Source of the DNA: Flavobacteriaceae bacterium
GTDB taxonomy: Bacteria; Bacteroidota; Bacteroidia; Flavobacteriales; Weeksellaceae
Direction of reading: 5' to 3'
NCBI GenBank assembly: GCA_012522185.1
Contig: JAAYKY010000012.1
Span: 1 to 64,000, forward strand
Length of the DNA stretch: 64,000 nt
Shown here: positions 44,331 through 53,592 of the stretch, in pieces
How the letters are laid out: every line of letters starts with the position of its first letter
Position numbering within the stretch: the stretch's first letter is position 1
The notes under the pieces: model-generated
The model's input: only the letters and a program-made list of their open reading frames with translations
Databases searched by the model: none
What the model was told of the DNA's origin: nothing
Translations under genes and position numbers: made by a program

Positions 44331-44690
44331 TTAATTTCTGAGAATTTTGTCCATCGATTTTCCCTTGGCAAGTTCATCGATTAATTTATCGAGATAGCGA
44401 ACTTTCTGTATGATTTCGTCTTCAATTTCTTCCACACGGTCTCCACAAATTACACCCGTAATTTTGGAGGCTTTCGGATTGAATTGAGGGGCTTCAAGGA
44501 AAAACCTTTCAAAATCCGTTTGATTGTCAAGTATTTCTCGAAAGCTGACTTCATCGTATCCGGTCAGCCAAAATATAATTTCATTTACTTCTTGTTGAGT
44601 CCGACCTTTTTTTTCGGCTTTGCTTAGATAATGCGGATACACAGTCGCTACCGACATTTTGTAAACTCTTGGGTAATTTTTAGGATCCAT
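44331..44690 (-). CDS. DUF2200 domain protein
   Basis: This 119-residue protein has the DUF2200 core (VYKMSVATVYPHYLSKAEKKGRT, ending WLTGYDE, seen as consecutive blocks). The open frame extends 18 codons upstream to an ATG that lies inside the terminator hairpin of the RND operon. The start at 44690 is chosen because a perfect -7 element (44708-44715) lies in front of it. The function is unknown. Confidence 0.88.
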   Translation of the reverse strand: MDPKNYPRVYKMSVATVYPHYLSKAEKKGRTQQEVNEIIFWLTGYDEVSFREILDNQTDFERFFLEAPQFNPKASKITGVICGDRVEEIEDEIIQKVRYLDKLIDELAKGKSMDKILRN

Positions 44691-44707
44691 TATAAATTGA
44701 ATTAAAA

Positions 44708-44715
44708 CAAAATTA
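44708..44715 (-). promoter_or_regulatory. -7 element of the DUF2200 gene
   Basis: TAATTTTG on the minus strand lies 17 bases before the ATG at 44690. Confidence 0.5.
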
Positions 44716-44727
44716 AAAATAATTTCA

Positions 44728-44757
44728 ACAAAAAGGCAACCCATGAAGAGTTGCCTT
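44728..44757 (-). terminator. Terminator of the RND efflux operon
   Basis: A perfect 8-bp stem (44733-44740 with 44750-44757) is followed by a short T-run on the minus strand, 37 bases past the stop of the outer-membrane factor gene. Confidence 0.8.
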
Positions 44758-44794
44758 CCACATAAACCTAAAACTATAAATGTTTAAACTTTCT

Positions 44795-46204
44795 TTATCT
44801 CCATCCACCGCCCAGTGCTCGGTACAATTGAACCATTGCGTTCAGTCTTCCATACTCTGTATTGACAACGGCCAATTGCGCCATCAAAGCATTTTCTCTT
44901 GCCGTCAAAACTTCCAGATAACTCGCCATTCCATAGACCTGCAGTTCTTCTGAAAATTCGATAGCTTCCTGATAAGCTTCGTATTCTTGTTGTTTCAAGC
45001 CAATTTTTTCCTGATTGGTCTGAAAGGAATAAAGCGCATCCGATACTTCACGACTAGCATTCAAAATCGAATATTTATAATTCAACAAAGCCGATTCTTG
45101 TCTTGCTTGACTGACTTCGTATTGTGTTTTGATCTGCCTTCCGTTTAAAATTGGTTGTGTCAAAGAACCTACGAGACTCGCAAACAAAGAATTTGCACTA
45201 AACAAATCTTCAAATTCTATACTTTGCAATCCTCCGTTTGCTGATAATCGAAGGGAAGGATAAAAACTACTTCTCGCTACATTTGTCAATTCAAAAGCAT
45301 TGATTAGCGCAAATTCGGCGGCCATCACATCGGGGCGATTGCTCAGCAATTGAACCGGTACGCCTATGGTCAGTTCATGGTTGATTTCCTGTTCTCTCAA
45401 GGAAGTTCTTTCGATTTCATGAGGACTTTCACCCAAAAGAATACTAAAGGTATTTTCTAAAAGTTTAATGTCATTATTGATGTCCAACAAAAGTGCTTGA
45501 GCATTTAAAAGTTGAGCTTCGGTCTGACGAACTGCAACTTCGGTCACAGTTCCTGCATCTTTTAAAAGCTGAATCGCTTCCAGACTTTCTTCACGGTTGG
45601 CAATGGTTTCTTCGGTGATTCGCTTTTGTTCGTCCAAAGCCAAAAGTCGGAAATAATTAGAAGCAATTTGAGCCACTAAATTGGATTTTACCGCTTGGTG
45701 AGCGGAAACAGATTGTAGATAAGAGGCTCTTGAGGCACGATCTGCACTCCTGATTTTACCCCAAATATCAGCTTCCCAAGAAAGTCCGAGCGATAATTCC
45801 GATTGGCCCAACCAATCTCTTTCACTCAATCCCTGACCTGAAATTGAATTCAAGGAAGGGGAGGTATAAGTATAACTTCCATTGGCATTGAGCGTTGGAA
45901 AATACCCGGCTTTTCCTTGTTTCATATAAGCTTCGGCCGCCCGAATGTTTTGCAAAGCAATCCGGATATCCAGATTATTGGAAAGTGCTTTGTCGATGTG
46001 TTCACTAAGCTTTTCATCTTTGAAAATTTCTTTCCATGAAAGAGAAGCAAGGCTCAAACTATCGGTCGAAATCTGATCCGTTCGGAAGTATTGCTCGTTC
46101 ACAACTTCTTCTTGCGGACGGCTGTAATCTTTGGCTACAAAACAGGATTGAACTACTGCCAAAACCGCCGGTATGATAATATATTTTAAATTTTTCATTT
46201 TCAA
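44795..46204 (-). CDS. TolC-like outer-membrane efflux lipoprotein
   Basis: This 469-residue outer-membrane factor of the NodT/OprM type is lipid-anchored by Cys21 (AVVQSCFVA). Two TolC-type repeats of long helices are visible (DIRIALQNIRAAEAYMKQGKAGYFPTLN and the later SNRPDVMAAEFALINAFELTNVARSSFYPSLRLS, described by their positions 75-105 and 275-310). It forms the outer-membrane exit duct of the RND pump encoded just upstream, 26 bases away. Confidence 0.95.
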   Translation of the reverse strand: MKMKNLKYIIIPAVLAVVQSCFVAKDYSRPQEEVVNEQYFRTDQISTDSLSLASLSWKEIFKDEKLSEHIDKALSNNLDIRIALQNIRAAEAYMKQGKAGYFPTLNANGSYTYTSPSLNSISGQGLSERDWLGQSELSLGLSWEADIWGKIRSADRASRASYLQSVSAHQAVKSNLVAQIASNYFRLLALDEQKRITEETIANREESLEAIQLLKDAGTVTEVAVRQTEAQLLNAQALLLDINNDIKLLENTFSILLGESPHEIERTSLREQEINHELTIGVPVQLLSNRPDVMAAEFALINAFELTNVARSSFYPSLRLSANGGLQSIEFEDLFSANSLFASLVGSLTQPILNGRQIKTQYEVSQARQESALLNYKYSILNASREVSDALYSFQTNQEKIGLKQQEYEAYQEAIEFSEELQVYGMASYLEVLTARENALMAQLAVVNTEYGRLNAMVQLYRALGGGWR

Positions 46205-46230
46205 TTAATTAGTTCAAAATACAGAATTCC

Positions 46231-49200
46231 TTAAGGATTTAAATTTGAATTTTCAGTATTTACTTTCTCAAATTTCATCGGTTTTACTTTTTCTTGTAAC
46301 CATTGGAAAATCACATAAAGAACCGGAATATTGAAGACTCCGATAAGGGTTCCGATAAGCAATCCAAATGCTGCACCCGTTGCAATGGAGCGGTTTCCTA
46401 CATAACCAATTCCCGATGAGAATACCAATGGCATCAATCCAAAAATAAATGCAAAGGAAGTCATGAGGATTGGGCGGAAACGAGCTTTGGCACCGTTGAA
46501 AGCAGAACTTGCCAGTGACTCTCCCTGTCGACGCCTTTGGAGCGCAAATTCCACAATCAGAATTGCGTTTTTGGCGAGGAGGCCGACGAGCATAATCAAG
46601 GCAATTTGGAAATAAATATTGTTTTCCAATCCGGCTAATTTCTGTGCCCAATATGCTCCCATCAATCCACCTGGTATCGATAAAATCACCGAAAAAGGCA
46701 AAAGATAACTTTCATATTGTGCAGATAAAATGAAGTAAACGAAAATCAAACAGAGCATGAATATCATCAGGGTTTGGTTTCCGGAACTAATTTCTTCCCT
46801 TGTCAAACCAGCAAAATCCACTCCGTAGTTTGTTGATAAAGTAGAATTTGAAACTTCTTGGATGGCTTGAATCGCATCTCCGGTACTATAACCCGGATTT
46901 GCTGCCCCAGAAATACTTGCATTGGTAAACAAGTTAAATCGGTTAATTACTTGCGGGCCGTAAATTCGGTTTAGTTTTACGAATTGAGTAATCGGCGTCA
47001 TCGTTCCATTGGAAGTTCGTACAAATATTTTATTTAAATCTTTTTCGCTCGCACGATCTTCGGGCAATGCTTGAACCATCACGCGGTATTGTTTCCCATA
47101 CCTTGTAAAGTCGGCAGCATAAATTCCTCCAATGTATCCTTGCAATGCATTAAATAAATTGTTTACCGTTACACCGGATTGTTTGGCAAGTGGAATATTT
47201 AGTTCGATTTCATATTGAGCATAATTTGTATTAAAGGAAGTCTGAGCATATTGAATTTCGGGTCTTTGCATTAATTGACCTACAAATCCTTGTGCGACCT
47301 CAGCGAATTCACTCAAATCACCACCTGATCGATCCAATAATTTCATTTCAAATCCAGAGGATATACCAAATCCTGGAATGGACGGAGGTGAGAAAAAAAT
47401 CATATTGGCTTCGGGCATTTGAGCCGCTAATCCGAATAATTTTCCTACCACTGCATTACTCGAAGATTCTTCTGAGCTTCTCTCTTCTAAGCTTTTCAAC
47501 CGGATCATTCCCATTCCGTAGTTGGATCCTTGCCCGGACACAAAACTAAAACCGGAAACCATTGTCACAGCATCCACTTCAGGTATTTGTGATACTTTCT
47601 CTTGGAATTCAGCTTGCATAGCAGCCACACGGTCACCTGAGGCACCCGGCTCAAGTTCAAAGTTTGCCATGATAAAGCTTCGGTCTTCACCTGGTACAAA
47701 TCCAGTAGGCATCGTTCGATCTGCCCAGTAAATTCCTACACAACATAAAATTAAAATCAAGAAAGTCACCCATTTGTGTCGTAAAAGGAAATGGAAACTC
47801 TGCGCGTATTTATTGGTAATGGCATTAAATGCCGTGTTAAATCCATCAAAAAATCTTTGAAGTAAATTTTTCTTTTTGCCTTTTTCCTCTACATGAGGCT
47901 TCAGGAACATAGCACATAGTGCCGGGCTCAGCGTCAATGCGTTGACGGCTGAAATCGCAATGGCAACTATCAGAGTTACACCAAATTGTTTATAAAATAC
48001 TCCAGTAGGGCCACCGATAAAAGTTACCGGAATAAATACGGCACCCATCACAAGCGTAATGGAAATAATGGCTCCGGTAATTTCATTCATCGTACTGATG
48101 GCCGCTTCTTTTCCGGCGAGATTTGTTTTTTCAATTTTGGCGTGAATCGCCTCGACGACGACAATCGCATCGTCCACCACAATTCCAATGGCCAAAACCA
48201 AAGCAAACAATGTCAATAAGTTAATCGAAAATCCAAACAAATTCAAGAAGAAAAAGGTTCCGACAATCGAAACCGGAACCGCAATGAGCGGTACCAAGGT
48301 AGAGCGTATGTCTTGAAGGAAAATAAATACAACGATAAACACCAGAATAAAGGCTTCAATCAATGTCGTCAATACTTTGTTGATAGAAGAATCCAAGAAT
48401 TCGTTGGTATCAAACATGATTTTGTAATCCACTCCGGCAGGCAAAGTTTTGGAGATTTCCTCCAACTCTCCTTTCAATTCGTCGATGATTTCTTTTGCAT
48501 TCGATCCAGGTGTTTGGTAAATCGCCATGGCCACCGCAGGAAGTCCGTTCAATCGAGAAATTCCTGTATAGCCCTGGGATCCCATTTCAATTTTAGCTAC
48601 ATCTTTTAAATAAAGAATTTGACCATTAGGAAGGGATTTGATGACAATGTTTTCATACTGTTCCTCGGTTTGGTATTTACCGCTATAACGGATTACATAT
48701 TGAAATGCTTCTCCGGCATTCTCACCTAATTGACCGGCGGCAGCTTCCAAACTTTGTTCGTTGAGCGCGGTGGTTATATCGGCAGGAACCAATCCATAGG
48801 AAGCCATTTTAGCAGGGTCAAGCCAAACCCGCATGGCGTAATTTCGTAAACCAAATACGTTGGCATCTCCCACACCATTTACTCTTTTTAACTGAGGAAC
48901 TACGTTGATATTCATGTAGTTCTGAACGTATAGCTGGTCGTAATCTTCATTTTCTGAAAAGAAGGAAACAAACATCAAAGCACTGGTTTGTTGCTTTTGA
49001 GTTACTACTCCGGAACGTGTTACTTCAGCAGGTAGGAGTGGAGTTGCACGTGCCACACGGTTCTGAACGTTCACCGAAGCAATGTCGGGATCTACATCCT
49101 GCTTAAAAGTAATCTGAATGGAAGCCGAACCGTTGTTGGTTGCGGTAGAAGAAATATAATCCATTCCCTCTACACCATTGACCTGTTCTTCAATCGGAAT

Positions 49201-49386
49201 GATCACACTTTCTAGAACCGTTTGAGCGTTTGCGCCGGGATAATTGGCGGAAATCTGCACGGTGGGCGGAGCAATGTCCGGATATTGTGTAACGGGGAGG
49301 GAAATAATTCCCAGAATCCCCAGAATAACTATGATGACGGAAATTACTGTCGATAATACCGGTCTTTCTATAAATGTTTTTAGCAT
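46231..49386 (-). CDS. RND-family efflux transporter, HAE1 (AcrB-like)
   Basis: This 1051-residue inner-membrane proton-driven pump has the N-terminus MLKTFIERPVLSTVISVI typical of HAE1 transporters. Two blocks of membrane helices flank large periplasmic loops. The proton-relay helix 4 is visible with two aspartates (GIVVDDAIVVVEAIHA), and GxxxAKNAILIVEFA lies in the second half. It exports amphiphilic drugs, dyes or bile-salt-like compounds; the substrate range here is unknown. It is six bases after the adaptor gene. Confidence 0.97.
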   Translation of the reverse strand: MLKTFIERPVLSTVISVIIVILGILGIISLPVTQYPDIAPPTVQISANYPGANAQTVLESVIIPIEEQVNGVEGMDYISSTATNNGSASIQITFKQDVDPDIASVNVQNRVARATPLLPAEVTRSGVVTQKQQTSALMFVSFFSENEDYDQLYVQNYMNINVVPQLKRVNGVGDANVFGLRNYAMRVWLDPAKMASYGLVPADITTALNEQSLEAAAGQLGENAGEAFQYVIRYSGKYQTEEQYENIVIKSLPNGQILYLKDVAKIEMGSQGYTGISRLNGLPAVAMAIYQTPGSNAKEIIDELKGELEEISKTLPAGVDYKIMFDTNEFLDSSINKVLTTLIEAFILVFIVVFIFLQDIRSTLVPLIAVPVSIVGTFFFLNLFGFSINLLTLFALVLAIGIVVDDAIVVVEAIHAKIEKTNLAGKEAAISTMNEITGAIISITLVMGAVFIPVTFIGGPTGVFYKQFGVTLIVAIAISAVNALTLSPALCAMFLKPHVEEKGKKKNLLQRFFDGFNTAFNAITNKYAQSFHFLLRHKWVTFLILILCCVGIYWADRTMPTGFVPGEDRSFIMANFELEPGASGDRVAAMQAEFQEKVSQIPEVDAVTMVSGFSFVSGQGSNYGMGMIRLKSLEERSSEESSSNAVVGKLFGLAAQMPEANMIFFSPPSIPGFGISSGFEMKLLDRSGGDLSEFAEVAQGFVGQLMQRPEIQYAQTSFNTNYAQYEIELNIPLAKQSGVTVNNLFNALQGYIGGIYAADFTRYGKQYRVMVQALPEDRASEKDLNKIFVRTSNGTMTPITQFVKLNRIYGPQVINRFNLFTNASISGAANPGYSTGDAIQAIQEVSNSTLSTNYGVDFAGLTREEISSGNQTLMIFMLCLIFVYFILSAQYESYLLPFSVILSIPGGLMGAYWAQKLAGLENNIYFQIALIMLVGLLAKNAILIVEFALQRRRQGESLASSAFNGAKARFRPILMTSFAFIFGLMPLVFSSGIGYVGNRSIATGAAFGLLIGTLIGVFNIPVLYVIFQWLQEKVKPMKFEKVNTENSNLNP

Positions 49387-49392
49387 ACTGAA

Positions 49393-50586
49393 TTAAAATA
49401 CGGGTTGAATTGGACGAGCGATTGAATCAAAATTTACCATTTGGGGCTGAATAGCAGCTTTATCTCTAAGCTTCCCCATTCCTTGCACTACTATTTTATC
49501 TCCTTTCTTTATTCCTGATTTTACAATTGCCAGGTTATCTACACGATCTTCGATTTCAATGATGGTGTTGTGAACCGTATCGTTCTCAACTTTGAACACA
49601 TAGGTAAATCCTTGTTGTTCAAAAGTGGCCGTTTCTGGAATGATTACCGCATTCGGATAGTCTTTCGGGATGCGTACTGTACCGCTGTTTCCGTTGCTAA
49701 GCAAACGATCTTTATTGGGGAAAATCGCTCGGAACTGAATCGTCCCGGTTTGTGGATTGATTTGCCCAGTCACGGTTTGGATTTTACCTTTTTCATTGTA
49801 CAATTGACCATTGGCCAAAACCAAATCTACTTCGGGAATGTTTTTTAGTTTTTCCTGTACATTTTTTCCTTCCATTTCGTTTAGGAAATTTAAATACTCG
49901 CTTTCGTTCATTGAAAAATAAGCATAGACTTCGCCTACTTCCGAAACCGAGGTCAAAGGTGTTGGATCGGCAGGCCCCACCAAACTACCTTCACGGAAAT
50001 TGATAGCACCTACCACACCGGAAATTGGACTTCTTACTATTCCAAAATCGATGTTGGCCTGAATTCCACTGTAACTTGCTTGAGCTTGTTGCTGAGCAGC
50101 TCTTGCTTGTGCCAATTGACCCTCGGCACGCATCAAATTGGCTTTTGCTGTTTCAAGTTGAACATTACTGATGATGTTTTTCTCCACTAGCGGAACTAAT
50201 TTATCTACTTCCACCTGAGCAGCATTTACAGCTGCTTGTGCAGCACTCACATTTGCTTTGGCAGCACTGATTCCTGATCTTGCTGCATTTGCATCTTGCG
50301 ACTGAACGGTCGTCTCAAGTTTAAACAAAGGCTGACCGGCACTGACAATCTGGCCTTCATCCACAAATACTTGAGTGATATAGCCGGAAATTTTCGCACG
50401 AACTGCATTGTTTACTTTTCCTTCGATGCTGACAGGGAAAGCCTGATGACCTACCATGTTTCTTTCTACAGCTTCTACAACCGGAAGCGATAGAACCAGT
50501 GCTCCTTGTGGTTGTTGTTCATTTTTACAGGACACAAAAAATGCAAGGCATATAGCAAATACTGAAATGGATACTCTCTTTTTCAT
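49393..50586 (-). CDS. RND periplasmic adaptor lipoprotein (AcrA-like)
   Basis: This 397-residue membrane-fusion protein has Cys20 in the lipobox (AFFVSCKN). A barrel-sandwich lipoyl domain is split by a helical hairpin of about 70 Ala/Gln-rich residues (about 105-170), followed by beta-barrel and membrane-proximal domains (GQINPQTGTIQFRA). It connects the RND pump to the outer-membrane factor. The start is one base after the regulator stop. Confidence 0.96.
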   Translation of the reverse strand: MKKRVSISVFAICLAFFVSCKNEQQPQGALVLSLPVVEAVERNMVGHQAFPVSIEGKVNNAVRAKISGYITQVFVDEGQIVSAGQPLFKLETTVQSQDANAARSGISAAKANVSAAQAAVNAAQVEVDKLVPLVEKNIISNVQLETAKANLMRAEGQLAQARAAQQQAQASYSGIQANIDFGIVRSPISGVVGAINFREGSLVGPADPTPLTSVSEVGEVYAYFSMNESEYLNFLNEMEGKNVQEKLKNIPEVDLVLANGQLYNEKGKIQTVTGQINPQTGTIQFRAIFPNKDRLLSNGNSGTVRIPKDYPNAVIIPETATFEQQGFTYVFKVENDTVHNTIIEIEDRVDNLAIVKSGIKKGDKIVVQGMGKLRDKAAIQPQMVNFDSIARPIQPVF

Positions 50587-50587
50587 C

Positions 50588-51067
50588 TTATAATTTCTGA
50601 GTTAAATTTTCTAATTTTTCAATTGTTTTTTCCAGACGCTCGATAGCATGACCCAAATGTGAAATATAGATTTCTCCTTTTTCTATACTCACCGGATCGG
50701 GATGGCTGATTTTCGCAAATCTATGCTGCATCAGTCTTTCAGCCAGATATTTTTCACGGATTAATTCCTTTTGAATTTTTTTCAACCGCAGCGGCAAATG
50801 CTGTGCCGTAATACGATAGCGACGTTTTCTTTCACCTATCCTATTGAAATCAACGATATAATCATATTTAATCAATAAATTCAAGCTGGTAGAAACAGAA
50901 CTTTTGCTGACATTGAAGATGTTTACTAAATCATCGAAAGTATAACCTTCCTTGATGCCTTCGACCAAAAGAAACGAATAAATCTTCGCCGCCAAGGGAG
51001 GCAAAGAAGTCGTCTGAAGATAATGCTGTGTAAACTCTTCTATTAATTCTATCTTTTCTTCTTTCAA
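50588..51067 (-). CDS. GbsR/MarR-type transcriptional regulator
   Basis: This 159-residue winged-helix regulator has its HTH at about 35-80 (IKEGYTFDDLVNIFNVSKSSVSTSLNLLIKYDYI, residues in order) with the basic wing GERKRRYR. The C-terminal helices are for dimerisation. The frame extends 23 codons upstream. The TTG at 51067 is chosen because a strong promoter (51085-51114) overlaps the extension. As first gene of the RND operon it is the likely local repressor and may also act on the divergent YceI gene. Confidence 0.88.
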   Translation of the reverse strand: MKEEKIELIEEFTQHYLQTTSLPPLAAKIYSFLLVEGIKEGYTFDDLVNIFNVSKSSVSTSLNLLIKYDYIVDFNRIGERKRRYRITAQHLPLRLKKIQKELIREKYLAERLMQHRFAKISHPDPVSIEKGEIYISHLGHAIERLEKTIEKLENLTQKL

Positions 51068-51084
51068 TTCAAAGAATTTTGCTG

Positions 51085-51114
51085 CAAAAATAAAGTTTGT
51101 TCGGAAGCAACAAA
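51085..51114 (-). promoter_or_regulatory. Promoter of the RND efflux operon
   Basis: On the minus strand, TTTG (51111-51114), an 18-base spacer and TATTTTTG (51085-51092) lie 17 bases before the TTG start of the regulator. Confidence 0.6.
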
Positions 51115-51202
51115 ACAAATCGAAGTTAATTAACATTTTTTTAATTCTTTGAAAAAATTCTATTCCTTAACTTAGGTCAACGTTAGGGTAAATCACTGCC
51201 CG

Positions 51203-51210
51203 TACATTTG
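51203..51210 (+). promoter_or_regulatory. -7 element of the cytoplasmic YceI gene
   Basis: TACATTTG lies 38 bases before the ATG. The upstream region holds two TTAGG/GTTAGGG copies in place of a clear -33 box, which could indicate regulator binding. Confidence 0.45.
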
Positions 51211-51248
51211 CAATATAAGATCTAAGTATAACTATAAAACAAAATATT

Positions 51249-51761
51249 ATGTCAGTAAAATGGAATTTAGATAAGACTCATTCAGAGGTTCAATTCAAAG
51301 TTAAGCACATGGTGATTTCTACCGTTACAGGAGATTTTTCAAGCTTTGACGCCCATGCAGAATCGGAAGATGAAGTTTTTAAAAATGCAAAATTTGAATT
51401 CTCAGCCGATGTGAATTCAATCAGTACCAAAAACGAACAAAGAGACGAGCATTTGAAGAGCGATGATTTCTTTAATTCGTCGGAATTTCCAAAATTAACT
51501 TTCAAGGGAAGTGAATTTGACGGAGAAAAATTAAAAGGTGAAATCACTATGAAAGGGGTGACGAAACCCATTACATTGGACGTTGATTTTGGGGGAGTTA
51601 TCACCGATCCTTATGGAAATCAACGTGCGGGATTTGAATTTACCGGACAGTTGAACCGAAAAGATTTCGGCCTGAATTGGAACGGTACACTGGAATCTGG
51701 CGGATTAGTTGTTTCAGATAATGTAAAATTATTTGTAAATTTGGAGTTCACAAAACAATAA
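51249..51761 (+). CDS. YceI-family protein without signal peptide
   Basis: This 170-residue YceI lipocalin-like protein lacks a signal peptide, unlike the copy at 20706, so it is probably cytoplasmic. Family blocks are KWNLDKTHSEVQFKVKHM, HLKSDDFFNSSEFPKLTF and EITMKGVTKPITLDVDFGG. YceI proteins bind polyisoprenoid-type ligands. It is divergent from the GbsR/MarR regulator of the RND operon, which is a natural regulator candidate. Confidence 0.93.
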   Translation: MSVKWNLDKTHSEVQFKVKHMVISTVTGDFSSFDAHAESEDEVFKNAKFEFSADVNSISTKNEQRDEHLKSDDFFNSSEFPKLTFKGSEFDGEKLKGEITMKGVTKPITLDVDFGGVITDPYGNQRAGFEFTGQLNRKDFGLNWNGTLESGGLVVSDNVKLFVNLEFTKQ

Positions 51762-51786
51762 AGCGAAATAACTAATTGCACAAGAC

Positions 51787-51819
51787 ACCTTGTTTCCTTC
51801 TCGGGAGCAAGGTTTTTTT
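51787..51819 (+). terminator. Terminator of the cytoplasmic YceI gene
   Basis: A 6-bp stem (51787-51792 with 51808-51813) with an inner pairing is followed by seven T. Confidence 0.75.
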
Positions 51820-51846
51820 ATGACTTAAATTTTAATTTTCAAAGAA

Positions 51847-53499
51847 TTAGAATCGAGTAAGTATTCCAAAATGAATTTTTGAATTTCGGAAGTCAAAACT
51901 AGAATCCGATTGTTTACCCACGGCATAACTTAAATTAAATACACCCAATTGAGTAAGAAAAGAAATCCCGGTGCCTAAACCCAAGAGATTTTCATTTAAT
52001 CCAGAAGATTTATTTTCCACAAATCCATAATCGCCAAAAACAGAAATGTAAAATCCATCGTTGGGCATGAAACGGTATTCCAAACTGGCGATCCCATAGG
52101 TCGATGCAAATACACTTTCTTCGTTGAAGCCACGTAAACTCCCAAATCCACCGATTCTGTGCAATTCATTTTCTGAATAAAAATCTTCTTCACCAAACAA
52201 ACCATATCCCTCGATTCTTACCTTTAATAAATGCCGATCCACCAATTTGAAAATATGAAATGCTTCCAAGCCAATTTCATATTGAGGACCACTTAATTCT
52301 GTGAATTCATGGGTTTCCGGATCCAAATCACGGCTTTTCCGAGTCAAAGCTTTGCCCAGCAAATTCAGGGCAGAACGACCTTCGAGCAAACGGTTTTGAG
52401 CGGGTAAAAGATACTCATAACTAAGTCCAATCCCACTTTTATTGAAATCATCATACAATAAAGCCATTTCAGGATGTTCGTCGAGTACGAAATTCGAACT
52501 TTCATAACTCAAATTCAATCCCAAATTTGAATTCATACTGATTTGATAAAACAGTCTTTCTTCGATTTTTGTACTCACGAAAACACTGTCTTTCCGATAC
52601 ATATTGAATTGGGTTTCCGTTCCAATTGGCGAACGGAACAAATAAGGAATTCGAACTTTTAAGTCAAGCGAAGTACTTTTATCGGGCGTTGCAATCCAAT
52701 TTAGCCGAATGCGCTCCATGCCATTGAAGTTATTATTCAGCTCAATCTTTACATTTCCATTCAATTGAAAATCACCATTTGCATCGTTCCCAAAACCTAA
52801 AACTCCATCAAAAAGATTGGATTTAACTTTATTTACATACAAATAAACCGTTGTAGAATCCGTATTGAAAAGAGTTTGAGGTGGACGAGCTTCTTCAATT
52901 AAAGGATTGAAACTCATTCGTTCCGAAATTTTTCGAAGCTCCGATTCATTGTAAATATTTCCTTTTTTTAAACCTAAACCGTAACGAATGTATCCCTTCG
53001 ATAATTTTTCATAACCTTCTACATTTACACCGTCAATTGTCCTCGCACCAAATAATTGTAAATCAAGCGCTATCTGAGCTTCCCCATCTTTGTATCCCAA
53101 AGGATTGATTTTCACTTCTGTAAACGGAAATCCTCTTTCAGCGTATCGGTCAGAAACGGATTGAATTAAGGAATCCAAATTCTTGACTGCAAACCAATCT
53201 TCATTTTGCTGAAAAATCGTATCATTTTTTATCCAAACTTTTTTATACATTTTTCCTTTGTTCAGGTAAACGTTTAGATCCCGCACGGAATCGAGTTTGA
53301 GTGTATAATAGCCAATGGTTTTAAGCGAATCCAAAGTTTGATAAAGAGCAGAATCTTGTGTGATACGTTTCTGAAAATCGGCTTCGTAAATGGATTTTTC
53401 CGGTTTGAAATTAAAAAACTGATAAATGGAATCATTCTTCTCCTGCGAAAAAACAAAGGAAAACAAAAACAACATCCATATAAAAATCCGAAACTTCAC
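51847..53499 (-). CDS. Omp85/BamA-like outer-membrane barrel protein
   Basis: This 550-residue protein has a signal peptide ending FVFSQ. One or two POTRA-like domains (about 60-210) are followed by a 16-strand-type barrel. The barrel carries the Omp85 motif GFGSLRGFNEES (about 430-441), where RGF is the lid-lock motif, and ends in Phe. It is shorter than BamA (about 800-850 in Bacteroidota), so it is more likely a TamA-like or FhaC-like accessory member than the essential assembly protein. The start codon is GTG. It is divergent from selO. Confidence 0.88.
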   Translation of the reverse strand: MKFRIFIWMLFLFSFVFSQEKNDSIYQFFNFKPEKSIYEADFQKRITQDSALYQTLDSLKTIGYYTLKLDSVRDLNVYLNKGKMYKKVWIKNDTIFQQNEDWFAVKNLDSLIQSVSDRYAERGFPFTEVKINPLGYKDGEAQIALDLQLFGARTIDGVNVEGYEKLSKGYIRYGLGLKKGNIYNESELRKISERMSFNPLIEEARPPQTLFNTDSTTVYLYVNKVKSNLFDGVLGFGNDANGDFQLNGNVKIELNNNFNGMERIRLNWIATPDKSTSLDLKVRIPYLFRSPIGTETQFNMYRKDSVFVSTKIEERLFYQISMNSNLGLNLSYESSNFVLDEHPEMALLYDDFNKSGIGLSYEYLLPAQNRLLEGRSALNLLGKALTRKSRDLDPETHEFTELSGPQYEIGLEAFHIFKLVDRHLLKVRIEGYGLFGEEDFYSENELHRIGGFGSLRGFNEESVFASTYGIASLEYRFMPNDGFYISVFGDYGFVENKSSGLNENLLGLGTGISFLTQLGVFNLSYAVGKQSDSSFDFRNSKIHFGILTRF

Positions 53500-53534
53500 T
53501 TTTCTGAAACGCTAATTAACGAAACAAATTATAA

Positions 53535-53562
53535 TTGGCTCAAAGATTGTACGCTATTTTTG
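53535..53562 (+). promoter_or_regulatory. Promoter of selO
   Basis: TTG (53535-53537), a 17-base spacer and TATTTTTG (53555-53562) lie 30 bases before the chosen ATG. Confidence 0.55.
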
Positions 53563-53592
53563 CATTCAATAATTTATTTGAAAAATCATTTC

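Noticed and set aside
53338-53592. 85-codon N-terminal extension of SelO
   Set aside because: It lies inside the divergent Omp85 gene and upstream of a good promoter; the family N-terminus matches the ATG at 53593.
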